Counted from the first letter of the stretch, positions 1 to 6,931 are shown. The stretch: 7,119 nucleotides of DNA from Acidobacteriota bacterium (GCA_003224195.1 QHYP01000177.1:1-7119), one strand, 5' to 3'. Notes: generated by a model not told the origin, from the letters alone. Translations and numbers: made by a program.

Positions 1-273
1 TCCCACTTTCACGCCCTTATTCATGCCGCGATTGATGTAAACATAGTCGCCCTGAACGAACGTGATCTTGTAATTCGACTGCTCCCCCGAAATCACCCGC
101 ATCTGGTCGGGCACTTTCTGGTCGGTGAAGAATCCCGAGCAGTAAAGAGAAGACTGATCGGGCTGCAGCCGTGTAGGCGCCGGTTCGGCGGCAGGCGCAG
201 GAGCATTTTGGGCGGCGCAAATCCCCGCCCCCAGCAGAATCGAGAGACACAATCCAACAGCGTTGGCGCGCAT
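1..273 (-). CDS. Secreted LysM/FlgT-C-like protein, N-terminal part (runs off left edge)
   Basis: The frame is open for 91 codons, from an ATG whose first base is 273 down to base 1, so only the N-terminus is present. Residues 1-21 form a signal peptide: Arg2, a hydrophobic core (VGLCLSILLGAGI) and an Ala-rich cut site near CAA|Q. A low-complexity Ala/Pro linker follows to about residue 33. The mature part contains YCSGFF (44-49) and a stretch ending GDYVYINRGMNKGVKVG (75-91). The INxG..xGVKVGD pattern resembles FlgT C-terminal-like beta domains and acidobacterial proteins annotated as LysM peptidoglycan-binding. That identity is from memory and only moderately sure. The protein is expected in the periplasm or at the cell envelope. 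The start is fixed by a strong ribosome binding site 7 bases upstream and by the signal peptide. It is transcribed divergently from the aromatic biosynthesis operon. Confidence 0.75.
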   Translation of the reverse strand, partial: MRANAVGLCLSILLGAGICAAQNAPAPAAEPAPTRLQPDQSSLYCSGFFTDQKVPDQMRVISGEQSNYKITFVQGDYVYINRGMNKGVKVG

Positions 274-280
274 GGAGAAA

Positions 281-287
281 CCCCTCC
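281..287 (-). promoter_or_regulatory. Ribosome binding site of the left-edge secreted-protein gene
   Basis: On the minus strand this reads GGAGGGG, with 7 bases to the ATG at 273. It is the best Shine-Dalgarno match in the window and decides the start in favour of the signal-peptide frame over the overlapping minus-strand frames that begin near 295 and 302. Confidence 0.7.
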
Positions 288-327
288 GAGAACACACCGC
301 ACAGGAAGTGCGTAAATCTTCTAGGCC

Positions 328-356
328 AAGCTATCAGGCGTGAAGGAGAGCGTCAA
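328..356 (-). promoter_or_regulatory. Candidate sigma-70-type promoter for the left-edge gene
   Basis: Read on the minus strand, a -35 of TTGACG (356-351) is followed by a 17-base spacer and a -10 of TAGCTT (333-328). A TG lies one base before the -10 (extended -10). Transcription would start near 321, leaving a leader of about 48 bases before the ATG at 273. The -10 itself matches the consensus at only half its positions, so the call rests on the -35, the spacing and the TGn element. Confidence 0.4.
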
Positions 357-373
357 GAGAATGCCGAGGCTGC

Positions 374-402
374 TTTACACAGTTGATACCGCATGATACA
401 AG
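374..402 (+). promoter_or_regulatory. Candidate sigma-70-type promoter of the aroDE-trpE-trpG operon
   Basis: A -35 of TTTACA (374-379, 5 of 6 to consensus) is followed by a 17-base spacer and a -10 of TACAAG (397-402, 4 of 6). TG lies one base before the -10. The predicted start of transcription is near 409, about 10 bases before the ATG at 419. The TTG at 383 that would lengthen the aroDE frame lies inside this promoter and would not be transcribed. No attenuator or leader-peptide structure is visible, and the leader would be too short to hold one. Confidence 0.45.
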
Positions 403-418
403 CCGTGCCTTCAATAAA

Positions 419-1978
419 ATGGCAGAAACGCGACTGGGAAACGGGCTGTTCGGAAGAGGCATCGACCGGATCTGTGCTGTTGTGGCTGCTCGGACGGCCC
501 GCGGGATGGCTTCGCAAGTACTTGCAGCCAGGCGCCTTACGCAAACCATCGAAATACGGCTGGACTGGCTGCGCAATGACCGGCAACGCAGGTCATTCTT
601 AGTCTGGCTCCGCGGGCGCCATCCGCCGGCGCGCCTCATCGCCACCTGCCGCACGGTGCTTGGCGGTGGGCGCTTCCGCGCAAGCACGAAGAAGGAACTC
701 GCTTGGCTTTCAGCAGCGGTAACCGCCGGCTGCGCTTGGTGCGATCTTGAAATCGAATCCTTGCGGAAACTTGCGCCTGCGTCCGTTCGGCAAGCGCTCG
801 CATCGGCAAGAATTCTCCTGTCGTTTCATGATTTTCGGCGAACGCCGGCTCGGCTAGGGCAGCTCTGGAACGAGGGGCGCCGTTGGCAGTCTGCCTGCGT
901 CAAATTCGCGCCGCAAGCCAACACCATTGGCGACAGCCTGCGCATTTTACGCCTGGCGCGGAATCGCCGCGAGATTGTTGTTGTGCCAATGGGAGAAATC
1001 GGCCTGCCCGCGCGCATCCTGGCGTTGCGGGAGGGCAGCGCGCTCGCGTACGCCCCCGTCGAAACGGCCACCGCGCCTGGCCAAATTTCTCTTCACGAGC
1101 TCAAGCACCTCTACCGGGCGCACGAGCTCACGCGCCGCACTCGCGTGTACGGCGTAATCGGCGATCCCATCGGACACTCGCTCAGTCCGCTCTTGCACAA
1201 CACGGGTTTCGTCGCGCGCAATGTGGACGCCGTCTATCTGCCGTTTTTGGTGAAGGGATTGCCGGATTTTCTGAAGGCCGTGCCGGAGTTGGGCATTCGC
1301 GGGTTCAGCGTGACCATCCCGCACAAAGAAGCGATAGTGCGCTATTTGGATGACTGTGACCCGCTCGCGGCCGAGATCGGCGCGGTGAATACGGTGGTTG
1401 TGCGCGGCGGCGGCAAGCTCTACGGGAGCAATACCGATTATGTCGGCGTACTGCGGGCTCTTGAAGGGCGCTTGCGCCTTGCGGGGAGCCGCATTCTCAT
1501 TTTTGGCGCGGGCGGAGCGGCGCGCGCCGCAGCGTTTGGGCTGGCGCGCGCAGGCGCAGCCGTGGCCGTATGCGCTCGAAGGGAAAGCCGCGCACGGGAG
1601 TTGGCTCGCGCAGTCGGGGGAGAGGCGGTCCCTCGCCGGGCCTTGCGCACGCAATACTTCGACGCCATCCTCAACTCGACTCCCGTTGGCATGTATCCGC
1701 ATGCTGCGATTTCACCTCTCCTCTCGCGCGAGTTACACTGTCGGGTTGCCATGGACATGATCTATCGCCCGCAGAAGACGCAACTGCTCCGGATGGCAGA
1801 GCGCAAAGGATGCAAAATCGTCTCCGGCATCGAAATGTTTCTCGCGCAAGGCTTCGCGCAATGGGAGATCTGGACCGGGCAGCGCGCACCAGAGGCCGCC
1901 ATGCGCCGCGCGGTTCTGAGGAAGCTCGAAGAAGAGGAGCGCCGGGGAACAGCCCTCGAGAGGGCCCGGCGGCGATGA
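419..1978 (+). CDS. aroDE: Bifunctional 3-dehydroquinate dehydratase (type I) / shikimate dehydrogenase
   Basis: This cytoplasmic fusion enzyme dehydrates 3-dehydroquinate to 3-dehydroshikimate and reduces that to shikimate with NADPH. Numbering below is from an in-frame TTG at 383; subtract 12 for the preferred ATG at 419 (519 aa). The type I dehydratase domain spans about 28-245. It shows EIRLD (Glu57, Arg59), ATCR (Arg90), DLE (Glu123), SFHDF (catalytic His149), VKFA (Schiff-base Lys174), Arg211 and APGQ (231-234). The dehydrogenase domain spans about 253-520. It shows SLSP (266-269), SVTIPHK (catalytic Lys315), GAVNT (Asn336), SNTD (catalytic Asp352), a GAGGAARA dinucleotide loop (375-382) and EMFLAQGFAQWEIWTG near the C-terminus. 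All key residues are present. The start is uncertain: 419 has no clear ribosome binding site, but 383 sits inside the predicted promoter. The TGA overlaps the trpE ATG. The same fusion order is known in plants and some bacteria. Confidence 0.93.
   Translation: MAETRLGNGLFGRGIDRICAVVAARTARGMASQVLAARRLTQTIEIRLDWLRNDRQRRSFLVWLRGRHPPARLIATCRTVLGGGRFRASTKKELAWLSAAVTAGCAWCDLEIESLRKLAPASVRQALASARILLSFHDFRRTPARLGQLWNEGRRWQSACVKFAPQANTIGDSLRILRLARNRREIVVVPMGEIGLPARILALREGSALAYAPVETATAPGQISLHELKHLYRAHELTRRTRVYGVIGDPIGHSLSPLLHNTGFVARNVDAVYLPFLVKGLPDFLKAVPELGIRGFSVTIPHKEAIVRYLDDCDPLAAEIGAVNTVVVRGGGKLYGSNTDYVGVLRALEGRLRLAGSRILIFGAGGAARAAAFGLARAGAAVAVCARRESRARELARAVGGEAVPRRALRTQYFDAILNSTPVGMYPHAAISPLLSRELHCRVAMDMIYRPQKTQLLRMAERKGCKIVSGIEMFLAQGFAQWEIWTGQRAPEAAMRRAVLRKLEEEERRGTALERARRR
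1958..1964 (+). promoter_or_regulatory. Ribosome binding site of trpE inside the aroDE 3' end
   Basis: GAGAGGG lies 10 bases before the ATG at 1975, within the last codons of aroDE. The frame is open far upstream of 1975, so this site and the family's usual N-terminus fix the trpE start. Confidence 0.55.
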
Positions 1979-3477
1979 TTCAGCCCAGCTTTACGGAATT
2001 CCAGCGGTTGGCGAAGCAGGGGAACCTTATTCCCGTTTATGAAGTGCTTCCGGCCGATCTGCTCACGCCCGTGGGCGCCTATCTGCGGCTCGCGCACAAT
2101 TCGCGCTACGCGTTTCTGCTCGAGAGCGTGGAAGGCGGCGAGAAAATTGCGCGCTACACGTTCGCGGGAGCGAATCCGGAGGAAATCTTCCGCTACGCCA
2201 GCGGCGCGTGCGTGATGGAAAGCCGCGACCGCATCGTCTGGGAAGAGCGGAATCCGGTGTCTTTTCTTCGCGAACGGATGCAGCGGTTTCGGCCGGTGCG
2301 CTTGCCAGGCTTGCCGCCGCTCCTGGCGGGCGCCATTGGTTATTTCTCGTACGACATGGTCCGGCTCATCGAGCGGCTTCCGAGGCGTCTGCGGGACGAC
2401 ATCGGTCTCTACGACGCGAAATTGATGTTCTACCGGGGGCTGATCGCATTCGATCACGTGCAGCACCGCCTGTGGATTGTCCGGACCGTGTTCACAGACG
2501 GGCCGGGCAGCCTGAGGGCGAAATACGTGCAGGCGGTTCGCGAGATCGCGGAGACGCGGCGTGCCCTCGAACAACCCGTCGCCGAGGAGCGCGCGCGCCG
2601 GGCGCATGCCTCGAAGGCGAAGCCGCTCCGCGTCACGTCCAACTTCCGCCGCCGGGAATTTCTCGGCACTGTTCGCAAGGCGAAGGAGTATATTCGCGCC
2701 GGCGATATTTTTCAGGTCGTGCTGAGCCAGCGGTTTTCCGCAAAGACAGATGCGGATCCCTTCGAGGTGTATCGCGCCCTGCGCGCGGTCAATCCTTCCC
2801 CCTATTTGTTCTTTCTGCGCATGAACGACGTCGCTGTGATCGGCAGCTCGCCCGAGATGCTCGTGAAGGTGCAGGGCCGGGACGTGTTCTACCGGCCCAT
2901 CGCCGGCACGCGTCCGCGCGGGCGCGACGAAGCGGACGACCAGCGGCTCGAAGCCGAAATGCGCGCAAGCGAAAAAGAGCGAGCCGAGCACATCATGCTG
3001 GTCGATCTGGGGCGCAACGATCTGGGCCGCGTCTGCGAGTACGGAACGGTGCGCGTCGAGAAGCTGATGAGCGTCGAGCGCTACTCGCACGTGATGCACC
3101 TCGTTTCGAGCCTGCGCGGACGATTGCGCGAGGGCGTAGATTGTTTCGATGCGCTGATGGCCTGCTTCCCCGCCGGTACGGTTTCCGGCGCGCCCAAGGT
3201 CCGGGCGATGGAAATCATCGAGGAAATGGAGCGCACGCGCCGCGGGACCTACGCCGGCGGGATCCTCTATCTCGACTTTGCGGGGAATCTCGACTCCTGC
3301 ATCGCCTTGCGCACCATGGTGATCAAAAACGGCGTGGCTTACGTGCAGGCCGGCGGCGGAATTGTCGCCGATTCCTCGCCTGCGGCAGAATACCAGGAGT
3401 CGGTGAACAAGGCGTGCGCGCTGATCGCAGCGTTGGAAACGGCGCACGGCATCGCGCCACGGGGAAAATCCCGATGA
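1975..3477 (+). CDS. trpE: Anthranilate synthase component I
   Basis: 500 aa, the usual length for TrpE. With the glutamine amidotransferase subunit it converts chorismate and glutamine-derived ammonia to anthranilate, the first committed step to tryptophan. The N-terminal domain (about 5-150) carries LLES (48-51), the tryptophan feedback-binding motif. The chorismate-binding domain (about 225-485) shows GDIFQVVLSQRF (243-254), NPSPY (273-277, second part of the allosteric pocket), PIAGTRPRG (308-316), HIMLVDLGRND (339-349), GTVSGAPK (401-408), YAGG (426-429) and QAGGGIVADS (458-467). GTVSGAPK and the LLES/NPSPY pair favour TrpE over PabB. Feedback inhibition by tryptophan should be intact. 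ATGA overlaps at both ends tie its translation to aroDE and trpG. Confidence 0.96.
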   Translation: MIQPSFTEFQRLAKQGNLIPVYEVLPADLLTPVGAYLRLAHNSRYAFLLESVEGGEKIARYTFAGANPEEIFRYASGACVMESRDRIVWEERNPVSFLRERMQRFRPVRLPGLPPLLAGAIGYFSYDMVRLIERLPRRLRDDIGLYDAKLMFYRGLIAFDHVQHRLWIVRTVFTDGPGSLRAKYVQAVREIAETRRALEQPVAEERARRAHASKAKPLRVTSNFRRREFLGTVRKAKEYIRAGDIFQVVLSQRFSAKTDADPFEVYRALRAVNPSPYLFFLRMNDVAVIGSSPEMLVKVQGRDVFYRPIAGTRPRGRDEADDQRLEAEMRASEKERAEHIMLVDLGRNDLGRVCEYGTVRVEKLMSVERYSHVMHLVSSLRGRLREGVDCFDALMACFPAGTVSGAPKVRAMEIIEEMERTRRGTYAGGILYLDFAGNLDSCIALRTMVIKNGVAYVQAGGGIVADSSPAAEYQESVNKACALIAALETAHGIAPRGKSR

Positions 3478-4037
3478 TCCTGCTGCTCGACAACTACGAC
3501 TCGTTTACCTACAACCTGGCGCAGTATCTGGGCGAACTGGGATGCGAGGTGGAGGTGCACCGCAACGACAAGATCTCCGTGGAAGAGATTGCCCGCCGCA
3601 GGCCGGAGAAGATCGTGATTTCGCCGGGCCCTTGCACGCCGCAGGAGGCAGGCATTTCCGTGGAACTCATCGAGCGCCTCGCCCCGAAGTTTCCGATTCT
3701 TGGAGTTTGCCTGGGGCATCAGGCGATCGGGGCGGCGTTCGGAGGGAGAATCGTCCGCGCCCCGAAGCTTTTTCACGGCAAGACGAGCCAGATCCAGCAC
3801 GACGGCAAGACTGTTTTCCGGAAGTTGCCGAACCCGTTTACGGCGACGCGCTACCATTCGCTCATCGTGGAGCGCAAGTCGCTACGCCGAGAGCTGGAAA
3901 TTTCCGCCGAAACCAAGGACGGGACCATCATGGGACTGCGGCACCGCAAATATCCCGTCGAAGGCGTGCAGTTTCATCCGGAATCGGTGCTCACCGACGT
4001 GGGAAAGCAGCTTCTGAAGAACTTCCTGGCGTTATAA
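3474..4037 (+). CDS. trpG: Anthranilate synthase component II (glutamine amidotransferase)
   Basis: 187 aa, full length for a class I glutamine amidotransferase subunit. It hydrolyses glutamine and passes ammonia to TrpE. The sequence shows LLLDNYDSFTYNL (3-15), ISPGPCTP (49-56), the nucleophile loop GVCLGHQAIG (77-86, catalytic Cys79), HGKTS (101-105), YHSL (127-130) and GVQFHPES (164-171) with His168 and Glu170 completing the triad. The start is the ATG that overlaps the trpE stop, with GGGGA (3461-3465) 8 bases upstream. The protein might also serve PabB, as dual-use TrpG/PabA proteins do; no pabB or pabC is present here to settle that. It is the last gene of the operon in this window. Confidence 0.95.
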   Translation: MILLLDNYDSFTYNLAQYLGELGCEVEVHRNDKISVEEIARRRPEKIVISPGPCTPQEAGISVELIERLAPKFPILGVCLGHQAIGAAFGGRIVRAPKLFHGKTSQIQHDGKTVFRKLPNPFTATRYHSLIVERKSLRRELEISAETKDGTIMGLRHRKYPVEGVQFHPESVLTDVGKQLLKNFLAL

Positions 4038-4089
4038 ACGCAGCGGCGTTCCGGCCGACCGGGCCCCCAGAAACGACGAAGCGGCGGCG

Positions 4090-4109
4090 TGGTTCTAAGG
4101 GCGGAACCA
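4090..4109. repeat. Inverted repeat after trpG, possible weak terminator stem
   Basis: TGGTTC (4090-4095) and GAACCA (4104-4109) can pair as a 6-bp stem with an 8-base loop, 52 bases after the trpG stop. No run of T follows, so it is not a standard intrinsic terminator. It might stabilise the operon's 3' end, or mean nothing. Confidence 0.3.
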
Positions 4110-4314
4110 GTTCCAGATTGGGAAGCAATGCCCCACACCCCCCTGTTTTTCGCAAAGAGTGTGCAACCTATTGAAAATAAATACTTTCGAGTGGCATACG
4201 TAGTATACGGAAAACGGAAGAGTGCGCAAGGCTATGAGCAAAAAGGGGTTAGATAGGGGATCTATAACGTTCTGATACTGAAGGTGTTAAGCTGCATGTT
4301 GTCAAAGAGCGGAT

Positions 4315-4334
4315 GCGCCGGGCCGGCCGGGCGC
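4315..4334. repeat. GC-rich 20-base near-perfect palindrome
   Basis: GCGCC (4315-4319) pairs with GGCGC (4330-4334) and GGCC pairs around the centre at 4324/4325; 18 of 20 positions are symmetric, the only mismatch being a G-G pair (4320/4329). As RNA it would give a 5-bp outer stem, one mismatch and a short inner stem. It lies about 30 bases downstream of the predicted start of the minus-strand promoter. It could be a protein-binding site or an RNA hairpin. It has no T-run on either side. Confidence 0.5.
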
Positions 4335-4370
4335 AGGGTCAGGGCAATCCGTAACCCAAATTTGCGACGC

Positions 4371-4399
4371 ATGTTACCACACTAGTACAGGTCTGTCAA
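4371..4399 (-). promoter_or_regulatory. Candidate sigma-70-type promoter on the minus strand, no gene behind it
   Basis: Read on the minus strand: a perfect -35 TTGACA (4399-4394), a 17-base spacer, and a -10 TAACAT (4376-4371, 4 of 6 to consensus). TG lies one base before the -10. Transcription would start near 4364 and run towards trpG. No open reading frame of useful length lies on that strand between 4364 and trpG, so the product would be a non-coding RNA, possibly antisense to the operon's 3' end. It is the best promoter match in the window, but it is unproven. Confidence 0.45.
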
Positions 4400-4837
4400 T
4401 GGATAATCCGAGGCGGCCTGTGGAAAAGTGTGGCGGGATCGAGCGGAACCACAAAGAGCCTCAGCCGTCATCCACCGCACTCCCCGCCATTACCCAAACT
4501 GCGAGGGTAGGCGACCCCGACATTACTCGCTCAATTCCGCTGCGCCACCCGGCGGGTGAGGAATGCAATCGACGTGACGACTATCGCGCAGCACGCGCCC
4601 ATCATTCTTGAGGACAGAGTGAGGATGCCACGGGCAGATTATTGAAACAAACGGGTGGGCAAGTACGGCGCTCACTCAGTTAGGATCGGCACGGCCTTCC
4701 CGGAATGGGAGCGCAATCCGTTTCATTTTGGTTAGCCTCTGCTTCAGACATCGCTAAGTCCTTTGTCGTCAGTTCGACGCAGCGGACAAGCACGTGCAAG
4801 ACATCAGAGCCGACTCATTCAGAGTTGGTGACATCTG

Positions 4838-6472
4838 GTGGTTTTGCGCGAAATCATTCCGACCTTAATCGCATGTTCCTGCCTGTCACCTATCGCGGCG
4901 GCCCAAAAAGTCTTTTCGAGTCCCTCGACAATCCCGCCTTCTTCCACGGTGGAACACACTCAGGATTTTAGCGAGATCGTCGTTCCTATTACCTCGGTAA
5001 AGATGACTCCCTCGGTAAAGCTTGGTATCTCGGGGAGGCTTGGCCCTAAGCTCGACGTAGATGCTAACTTTGGTACGGGCTTTTGCCTGGACGCCACGTG
5101 TCGTTTCATCGCAACCAATTATCACGTAGCTATGACGACGCGGGCTGGTAAGGTCAAACGAGAAAAAATTATCCAACGCTATCTTGCCACGGGTCCTGAC
5201 GATGAGGGCGCTACTGCGAACTACCTCCCGAACGGGGGCGTGCTTCCATATGCCCAGAAACGAGACCTTGCCATCTTCGAGTTACGGGGCTCGCTGCCCC
5301 ATCATCATGGTCTTACTTTCAGTCTCGATGAACTGCAAGTTGGGCAGGAAGTAGACATCTACGGTTACCCCAAGGGAATTATCAATCCTATTCGCAAACT
5401 GACCCGATTTCCCGCCACATTCAAAGCCCCGACGACATCAGGCCTCCTCGCCTTTGACTACAAGTTGTCCGCCGATAAACCAGTTCGCATAGGGGGGGCA
5501 AGCGGCGGCATTGTCGTTGACAGGAAAACCGAAAAGATTGTAGGTATTCTGAGCGGGACCACTGAAGCGATGGCGCTGGCTGTGCCGGTTCAAACCCTGG
5601 TCGACTTCGTGAGCAAAGTACAGCCCTTCCTGGCACAGAGAATATTCCCCACCACCAAGGATGTCTCACCAGTCTCGGCAGACCTCTATCCAAAATTCGT
5701 GCCGCCCCCTGACCACTATCCAAAATTCGTACCACGCGGTGCTGATGGGCTACAGCACCGACCCGAGGAGCCCTATGAAGTCAGCGTGCTACGAAAAAAA
5801 GCTCAACTTCTGGCAGATAGCATGCGCAACTTTATCGCTGTGCAGAGTTTTGCCTGGGGCTCGGGAGACAAGGAGCCCGCTGCTGAGGCAGAGTATGAAG
5901 TCCGGGTTATCGACGGCGTTCAACGATTCCGCACGTATCCCGACGGCAAGAAGGACTTAGAGGAGGTACCTTACCCTCGTCTGAATGGTTGGGTGCTTCC
6001 GGCTGACGAATGGTCGACGCTGCCTACGATGGTTGGAACGGAATTCCGACTAAAAGTCCATCAAGCCGCCGACGTAGTTGTGAACGGGCAACGGATGAAG
6101 GTCTTTCAGTATTACGCCAGCGTCGAGGATAACTTGTGTCCCTTTACATCCGTCGAAGATTTCGGGTTCTTGACAACCAGCAAGACTGTGGCCGTCGCAT
6201 GTTACGGGGAAGTTTGGACGGACGAGGATACGAACATAATCAGAATGTCGGAGCATTTGGAGCTTTCTGACAAATTGAAGGCCTATCGAGGATGGGAGGA
6301 CTATCAGGCTGTCCTCACCTACGGTTGGCTCAAGCGAGCGAATGAGTCCGCTCGGCGCGTTCCTCTGACCATTTTTACAGAGGCTCGCTACAAGAAGCAC
6401 ATCTGTTGGTGTCGCGGCCATTTCACGAACTACCGCGTGTTCAGCGCTAAAGCGAAGCTCATTCCAAATTAG
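4838..6472 (+). CDS. Exported trypsin-fold serine protease with a large C-terminal domain
   Basis: 544 aa from a GTG start. An in-frame TGA at 4829-4831 rules out any earlier start; a TTG at 4844 is the nearest alternative. No good ribosome binding site is visible. Residues 1-22 look like a signal peptide (hydrophobic core, cut near AAA|Q), so the protein acts outside the cytoplasm. The protease domain (about 55-265) has NYHVA (His96), KRDLAIF (Asp143) and GGASGG (Ser222): a complete chymotrypsin-type triad, HtrA-like but with no PDZ domain seen. A Pro-rich linker (about 270-312) carries two copies of YPKFVP. The C-terminal domain (about 315-530) is rich in predicted beta strands, with RLNGWVLPADEW, VFQYYASVEDN, VAVACYGEVWTDED and CWCRGHFTNYRVF. 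I recall similar stretches in acidobacterial exported proteins but cannot name a family. The substrate is unknown. GC content is visibly lower than in the operon upstream. Confidence 0.85.
   Translation: MVLREIIPTLIACSCLSPIAAAQKVFSSPSTIPPSSTVEHTQDFSEIVVPITSVKMTPSVKLGISGRLGPKLDVDANFGTGFCLDATCRFIATNYHVAMTTRAGKVKREKIIQRYLATGPDDEGATANYLPNGGVLPYAQKRDLAIFELRGSLPHHHGLTFSLDELQVGQEVDIYGYPKGIINPIRKLTRFPATFKAPTTSGLLAFDYKLSADKPVRIGGASGGIVVDRKTEKIVGILSGTTEAMALAVPVQTLVDFVSKVQPFLAQRIFPTTKDVSPVSADLYPKFVPPPDHYPKFVPRGADGLQHRPEEPYEVSVLRKKAQLLADSMRNFIAVQSFAWGSGDKEPAAEAEYEVRVIDGVQRFRTYPDGKKDLEEVPYPRLNGWVLPADEWSTLPTMVGTEFRLKVHQAADVVVNGQRMKVFQYYASVEDNLCPFTSVEDFGFLTTSKTVAVACYGEVWTDEDTNIIRMSEHLELSDKLKAYRGWEDYQAVLTYGWLKRANESARRVPLTIFTEARYKKHICWCRGHFTNYRVFSAKAKLIPN
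5681..5740 (+). repeat. Two tandem 30-base repeats inside the protease linker
   Basis: Codons 282-291 and 292-301 are imperfect copies, encoding DLYPKFVPPP and DHYPKFVPRG. The shared DNA core TATCCAAAATTCGT is identical in both. The repeat lies between the catalytic domain and the C-terminal domain, so it probably lengthens a flexible or extended linker. Confidence 0.8.
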
Positions 6473-6502
6473 TCGCGCTTGAGGTATCAGGGTGTCTTTC
6501 AT

Positions 6503-6832
6503 TCAGGCCGGGGCGTGGTTTAGGTTACACCGAAGAGGCGTCAAAGAGTTTCGGTCGCCCGGTCGAGATCGGATACTTGCAATTTGGAGCGGTTCGTCCC
6601 AATCGGGATTGGAAATCAATACCTGAAGGACAAGCGACCCATCCTCATGCTCCTTTGTGTAGATACTCACGGAATCCCACATGTCTTCCGCCCCGTCTTG
6701 GAAAATTCTCTGCCCCACGTGAACGATAAGCGAGTCCGTACCAACACAAAACCGGCCCGAAGTGTCTGCATCACAGCGGACTTGAAATTTTCGAGCGTCT
6801 GGTGCTGCGAAGGGGTTGTTGTCCGTTGACAT
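6503..6832 (-). CDS. Small uncharacterised protein
   Basis: 109 aa from the ATG at 6832 (MSTDNNPFAAPD...). A GTG at 6856 would add 8 residues; both starts lack a convincing ribosome binding site. I do not recognise a family. There is no signal peptide or membrane segment. After a Pro/Ala/Asn-rich N-terminus, the sequence alternates polar and hydrophobic residues in a way that suggests a small beta-rich fold (FQVRCDADTSGRFCVGTDSLIVHVG, then VSIYTKEHEDGSLVLQVLISNPDW), with two Cys residues 12 positions apart. It is acidic overall. It converges on the protease gene with only 30 bases between the two stop codons, and no terminator is evident there. Protein-like composition argues for a real gene, but I have no homologue to support it. 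Confidence 0.55.
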   Translation of the reverse strand: MSTDNNPFAAPDARKFQVRCDADTSGRFCVGTDSLIVHVGQRIFQDGAEDMWDSVSIYTKEHEDGSLVLQVLISNPDWDEPLQIASIRSRPGDRNSLTPLRCNLNHAPA

Positions 6833-6931
6833 TTCTCTATAACTGGGCCCTCTCACAATAGTTACGAATTGTCAAAGTACGACGTGTCCGTGGACACTTT
6901 TGCAGATTACACCCGAACTGACCTCGATTGG

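Larger units (their letters stand above)
4038..4837. other. Long non-coding stretch between trpG and the protease gene
   Basis: About 800 bases without a convincing gene. The longest plus-strand frame (4399-4611, 70 codons) has no ribosome binding site and no recognisable protein character. Visible structure, from left to right: a TGGTTC/GAACCA inverted repeat (4090-4109, 8-base loop, no T-run); an A/T-richer block about 4160-4310; a 20-base near-palindrome at 4315-4334; a minus-strand promoter at 4371-4399; a bulged GGGTaGGCG/CGCCACCC repeat at 4505-4550; and a CACCC-GGC-GGGTG hairpin at 4546-4558. I see no T-rich intrinsic terminator directly after trpG, no transposase remnant and no clear promoter for the protease gene. 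Confidence 0.6.

Noticed and set aside
1762..3447. Long minus-strand frame opposite aroDE/trpE (561 codons)
   Set aside because: It is a shadow of GC-rich codon bias. It lies antisense to two enzymes with complete motif sets and shows no family features of its own.
4192..4206. TGGCATACGTAGTAT resembling a sigma-54 promoter
   Set aside because: The -24 TGGCA is present, but the essential GC of the -12 element is AT here, and no gene follows at a suitable distance.
4398..4430. Two near matches to DnaA boxes (AATGGATAA and TGTGGAAAA)
   Set aside because: Both are imperfect, there are only two, and there is no dnaA/dnaN neighbour or AT-rich unwinding region.
4502..4552. tRNA-like stretch on the minus strand (GGGTGGCGCAGCGG ... 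CGCCTACCC)
   Set aside because: The ends pair with a bulge, but there is no T-loop GTTCGA motif and no anticodon arm, and the length is too short for a tRNA.
4399..4611. Plus-strand frame of 70 codons starting at ATG 4399
   Set aside because: It has no ribosome binding site, its composition is not protein-like, and it overlaps the minus-strand promoter and intergenic hairpins.
4838..4877. Possible lipobox (LIAC) in the protease signal peptide
   Set aside because: The Cys would be at residue 13, leaving a very short hydrophobic region. The AAA|Q site at residues 20-23 fits an ordinary signal peptidase I signal better.
6473..6502. Search for a bidirectional terminator between the convergent protease and small gene
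   Set aside because: The 30-base gap contains no inverted repeat with flanking T/A runs.
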